From Sneathiella chinensis (GTDB lineage: Bacteria; Pseudomonadota; Alphaproteobacteria; Sneathiellales; Sneathiellaceae): a stretch of DNA of 64,000 nucleotides. This document shows, piece after piece, positions 61,411 through 64,000 of this stretch. The position numbers were made by a program, and so were the translations under genes. A model generated the notes under the pieces. It was not told the origin of the DNA. It saw nothing but the letters and a program-made list of their open reading frames with translations, and did no database searches. The stretch covers positions 372,001-436,000 of the forward strand of contig NZ_VNWN01000007.1 of NCBI RefSeq assembly GCF_012720115.1, given 5' to 3'. Numbering within the stretch: the stretch's first letter is position 1; each line of letters opens with the position of its first letter.

Positions 61411-62383
61411 GTTCTCCCAAACGCCGGGTAAACAGTTTTTGTAAATCGGCAGGCTTCTGGAAAACCAGTTCCACATCAAAGGCGGTGGTCATCAATTTCG
61501 CATCATCCGGCAGGCGCACATAATCCTTGCGCGTGGTCACAAGGGCAGCATCATGCAGGGCTGCCTTTTCCACAAGTTTCATGATGTCTTCCTGTGTGAA
61601 GGCATGGTGATCGGGGAATTCCACCGCTTCCACCAGTTCCGCCCCCGCATCCATCAGGCTTTCAAAGAATTTGGCAGGTCGCCCGATCCCGGCGAAGGCC
61701 ACCACCTTTTCCCCGACAAGTTCATTCATCATGGCTTTCGGCACCAGTTTGGCCCGGAAGGACAGGATCGAGGCCCCCTCAGGCAGGGCCAGTCCCGGAC
61801 CGTTGCCAATGGTCACCACCGCATCGGCCCGTGACAGCGCACTGTCCACGGTCTCGCGCATGGGGCCAGCCGGAAGAACCCGGCCATTGCCGACCCCGAA
61901 CCCCGCGTCCACCACCAGAATGGAGATATCCTTGTGCAGGCTGAAATTCTGGAACCCGTCGTCCATGACCAGAACGTCGGCACCGGCCTTGACGGCCGCC
62001 TCCGCGCCCTTGACGCGGTCTTTTGCGACCCATGTGGGGGCCACCGCCGCTAACAACAAAGGCTCATCCCCGACATCGGCCGCCTTGTGCACATCCTGAA
62101 CCACCCGGACCGGCCCTTCGGCCTTGCCGCCATAGCCGCGAGACAGAAAATGCACATTCCATCCTTCCGACATCAGGTATCGGGCCACCGCAAGGGCTAC
62201 CGGGGTTTTTCCGGCCCCGCCCGCGATAATATTGCCGATACAGATCACCGGAATGCCAACAGAATGGGTGCGCGTCAAACGCCGGTTGACGGCATCCGCC
62301 GCCCTGTACAGGAAACTGATCGGTTCAAGAATGGTTGGCCAAATGGAGCCGCTGTCGCGTTTCCAGAAAGTCGGGGCTTTCAC
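61397..62383 (-). CDS. lpxK: Tetraacyldisaccharide 4'-kinase
   Basis: LpxK phosphorylates the 4' position of the lipid A disaccharide, making lipid IVA. The 328-residue protein has 'PVICIGNIIAGGAGKTPVALAVARYL' (Walker A), 'FLSRGYGGKAEGP', 'DVGDEPLLLAA', the catalytic acidic pair in 'LVMDDGFQNFSLHKDISILVVD' and 'FPDHHAFTQEDI'. The start is GTG 62383 with GGAGAAGCC upstream, and it overlaps the waaA stop by 4 bases (GTGA). Confidence 0.96.
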   Translation of the reverse strand: MKAPTFWKRDSGSIWPTILEPISFLYRAADAVNRRLTRTHSVGIPVICIGNIIAGGAGKTPVALAVARYLMSEGWNVHFLSRGYGGKAEGPVRVVQDVHKAADVGDEPLLLAAVAPTWVAKDRVKGAEAAVKAGADVLVMDDGFQNFSLHKDISILVVDAGFGVGNGRVLPAGPMRETVDSALSRADAVVTIGNGPGLALPEGASILSFRAKLVPKAMMNELVGEKVVAFAGIGRPAKFFESLMDAGAELVEAVEFPDHHAFTQEDIMKLVEKAALHDAALVTTRKDYVRLPDDAKLMTTAFDVELVFQKPADLQKLFTRRLGEHEDA

Positions 62384-63651
62384 GGCTTCTCCCCTGTCAT
62401 AGTCTCTTCCACCTTCCTGACCAGATGACCAAGAAGCGCCTCTCCCTTTTTTACAACTTCCTGTGCATTATTGGAAAGGCGTGATCGCACATTTATATCG
62501 GCGAACAGGGTTTTGGTGGCCGTGATCAACTCGCCCTGATTGTTCACCCGCAGGGCAGCCTTCTCATTATACAGGTCCTCGGCGATCTCGGCAAAATTGC
62601 TCATATGCGGGCCGTGCATGATTGCACAGTTCAACCGTGCGGCCTCCAGCGGGTTCTGCCCGCCCTTCTCGACCAGCGATCCGCCGATGAAAACAATATC
62701 CGCCAGCCGGTAAAACACGCCAAGCTCGCCAATGGTATCGGCCAGATAGATATCCGTCTGCGGCGTGACGTTTTCGCCGCGGGATCGTTGCGCCACCACA
62801 AGCCCCGATTCGGTCAGTTTCTGGATAATCGCATCGCCCCGTTCCGGGTGACGCGGGACAATCACCGTCAACAAACGCGGCACCGAATTCTTCAGGGCCT
62901 GATGGGCGGCGGCAATGATCCCTTCTTCGCCCTTGTGGGTGCTGGCGGCCAGAAACAGACGGCGCCCCTCGAACGCGGCGCGGGCGGCCCGGAACCCTTC
63001 TGTATGGAAGGGCAGCGGCGGCGAGCAGAATTTCAGGTTGCCAAGCACCTCGACATTCTTTGCCCCCAGATATTTCAGCCGTTCCCCGGCGATGGAGGAT
63101 TGCGCATGGATATAGGTGAACTTGCCCAGCAGGCGTTTGGCAAAGCCGCCCGTCTTCCGCCACATGCTGAACGAACTTTCCGTAATCCGGGCATTGATCA
63201 TCAACATGGGAATATGGCGCCGGTGGGTCTGGTTGATCAGGTTCGGCCAGATTTCCGATTCCATCCAGACCGCTGCCTGCGGCTGCCAGTAGTCAAGGAA
63301 ACGGCCCACCGCTTCCTTGGTGTCAATGGGGACAAACTGGTGCAGGGCGCCCGGCGGCAACTGATCCTGCATCAGGCGCGCCGATGTCACCGACCCGGTT
63401 GTCAGAAGAACCGAACGGCGCCTGTCCCGCGCTACCAGCTCCCGGATCAGGGGAAGGACGGATACCGCCTCCCCCACCGAAGCGGCATGGATCCAGACCA
63501 ATGGCCCCGGCGGGCGCACGCGGGTCGGCTCGCCAAAGCGTTCCTCGAACCGGGCGGCATCCTCCTTGCCATTGTCCAGTCGTTTCTTCATATGGCGTTT
63601 GATAAACGGATAGGCCAGCGCCAACAGGCCGTTATAAAGCGACATATACAT
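62380..63651 (-). CDS. waaA: 3-deoxy-D-manno-octulosonic acid transferase
   Basis: WaaA (KdtA) adds Kdo to lipid IVA at the inner membrane. The 423-residue protein has a membrane-associated N-terminus, 'VWIHAASVGEAVSVLPLIREL', 'WMESEIWPNLI', 'INARITESSF', 'FLAASTHKGEEG', 'IVPRHPERGDAI' and the C-terminal 'FIGGSLVEKGGQNPLEAA' motif of GT30 enzymes. ATG 63651 is used; a second in-frame ATG two codons later is equally possible. It follows the DUF374 gene by 6 bases. Confidence 0.96.
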   Translation of the reverse strand: MYMSLYNGLLALAYPFIKRHMKKRLDNGKEDAARFEERFGEPTRVRPPGPLVWIHAASVGEAVSVLPLIRELVARDRRRSVLLTTGSVTSARLMQDQLPPGALHQFVPIDTKEAVGRFLDYWQPQAAVWMESEIWPNLINQTHRRHIPMLMINARITESSFSMWRKTGGFAKRLLGKFTYIHAQSSIAGERLKYLGAKNVEVLGNLKFCSPPLPFHTEGFRAARAAFEGRRLFLAASTHKGEEGIIAAAHQALKNSVPRLLTVIVPRHPERGDAIIQKLTESGLVVAQRSRGENVTPQTDIYLADTIGELGVFYRLADIVFIGGSLVEKGGQNPLEAARLNCAIMHGPHMSNFAEIAEDLYNEKAALRVNNQGELITATKTLFADINVRSRLSNNAQEVVKKGEALLGHLVRKVEETMTGEKP

Positions 63652-63657
63652 GGGCGG

Positions 63658-64000
63658 CTACGATACCTTCTTTGCGGCGCGGACGGAAGCTGCCGGATCA
63701 GCGGGATCCGCCGGTTCAACCGGCTCGTGACCGCAGCGCAGATCAGCTTCACGGGTCAATTCGTTCAGGCGGTTCTCAATTTCCAGCCGTGCGTCCTCAT
63801 AGGCTGCCGGGTCCTCCTGCCGGGCGACCTCGATCGGGTCCCCCCACAGCATGACACCGCGACTGAACGGCTTGGCCAGAAAAAACCGGTCCCAGCTTTT
63901 CAGGAACCGTCCCCGGGTCGTGGAGTAACTGACCGGAAAGACCGGCACCCCGGTCAGGGCGGCAATCCGCACCACACCATCCTGTGCCCGCATACGGGGG
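63658..64000 (-). CDS. DUF374 lysophospholipid acyltransferase-like protein, C-terminal part
   Basis: Only the last 113 residues are in the window. 'GVVRIAALTGVPVFPVSYSTTRGRFLKSWDRFFLAKPFSRGVMLWGDPIEV' (read as two blocks) matches the C-terminal part of the DUF374 acyltransferase-like family, seen before waaA in many alphaproteobacteria. The catalytic HX4D motif lies outside the window. The last 30 residues are a Pro/Ala/Asp-rich tail ('EPADPADPAA') unlike the core. It heads the visible part of the DUF374-waaA-lpxK-lpxL operon; an upstream start cannot be seen. Confidence 0.88.
   Translation of the reverse strand, partial: PRMRAQDGVVRIAALTGVPVFPVSYSTTRGRFLKSWDRFFLAKPFSRGVMLWGDPIEVARQEDPAAYEDARLEIENRLNELTREADLRCGHEPVEPADPADPAASVRAAKKVS

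Noticed and set aside
1-64000. tRNA, rRNA, CRISPR arrays, insertion sequences, prophage or attachment sites.
   Set aside because: None seen on reading both strands; no transposase, integrase, repeat-spacer array or cloverleaf was recognised. A covariance-model tRNA scan would settle the RNA question.

Overview
This window is chromosomal DNA from an alphaproteobacterium. The evidence is the combination of divK-pleD, a MipZ-type ParA ATPase, clpS-clpA with a GTG-started ClpA, DUF3572 divergent from divK, an EipB (DUF1849) periplasmic protein, a phasin, a BigR/Blh sulfide module and the DUF374-waaA-lpxK-lpxL lipid A block. GC content is moderately high with strong codon bias, so nearly every real gene carries long shadow frames. 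The gene set would fit a marine Sneathiella-, Emcibacter- or Kordiimonas-like lineage; that placement is inference. I see no rRNA, tRNA, CRISPR array, insertion sequence, prophage or plasmid gene, so this looks like core chromosome.

Layout. 1-3 kb: gatC-gatA (minus, gatA cut by the window edge), ruvX, and a PAS-PAS histidine kinase. 3.2-6.1 kb: pyrB, a pyrC homologue that has lost active-site residues, and plsY. 6.1-6.8 kb: a C-rich stretch with no supportable gene. 6.8-16.6 kb: dprA, topA, rnr, DUF983, two tandem Nudix hydrolases, an MFS transporter and rpmG, ending at a clear terminator. 16.7-18.5 kb: divK-pleD (minus). 18.7-21.9 kb: DUF3572, a HAD-like protein, a ROK sugar kinase and dinB. 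21.9-25.2 kb: eipB, DUF898 and an M48 protease (minus). 25.4-27.5 kb: a diguanylate cyclase behind a sigma-54-type promoter, converging on a class III nucleotidyl cyclase. 27.7-31.6 kb: aldehyde dehydrogenase, RidA, glycerophosphodiesterase and a FemAB/GNAT-like protein. 31.8-36.8 kb: a diiron ferritin-like protein, clpS-clpA, dodecin and phasin. 37-39.3 kb: an unknown exported protein and a D-Ala-D-Ala carboxypeptidase with a SPOR domain. 39.5-43.4 kb: divergent blh and bigR-sulP-pmpA-pmpB. 43.3-52.5 kb: psuG, an SDR, a receiver-protein cluster, an AbrB-type permease, MATE, an amine-oxidase-like flavoprotein, and a vWA/J-protein pair. 52.6-56.3 kb: galU, UDP-glucose dehydrogenase and phosphoglucomutase/phosphomannomutase. 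56.3-60.5 kb: a small exported protein, mipZ, lhgO-like and a leucine-type amino-acid dehydrogenase. 60.5-64 kb: lipid A/Kdo genes (minus, the first one cut by the edge).

The most interesting signals are regulatory. They are a perfect FNR-type box between the histidine kinase and pyrB; a 10-bp hairpin that would mask the ribosome-binding site of the DUF983 gene; a near-consensus -24/-12 promoter before the diguanylate cyclase; a 16-bp palindrome at the start site of the diiron protein; two 15-bp inverted repeats flanking the phasin promoter; a palindrome over the bigR -10; and a 9-bp inverted repeat plus in-phase direct repeat before the amino-acid dehydrogenase. Several starts were moved from the longest open frame to codons with better Shine-Dalgarno or homology support. 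All family assignments are from recognised motifs, not database searches.
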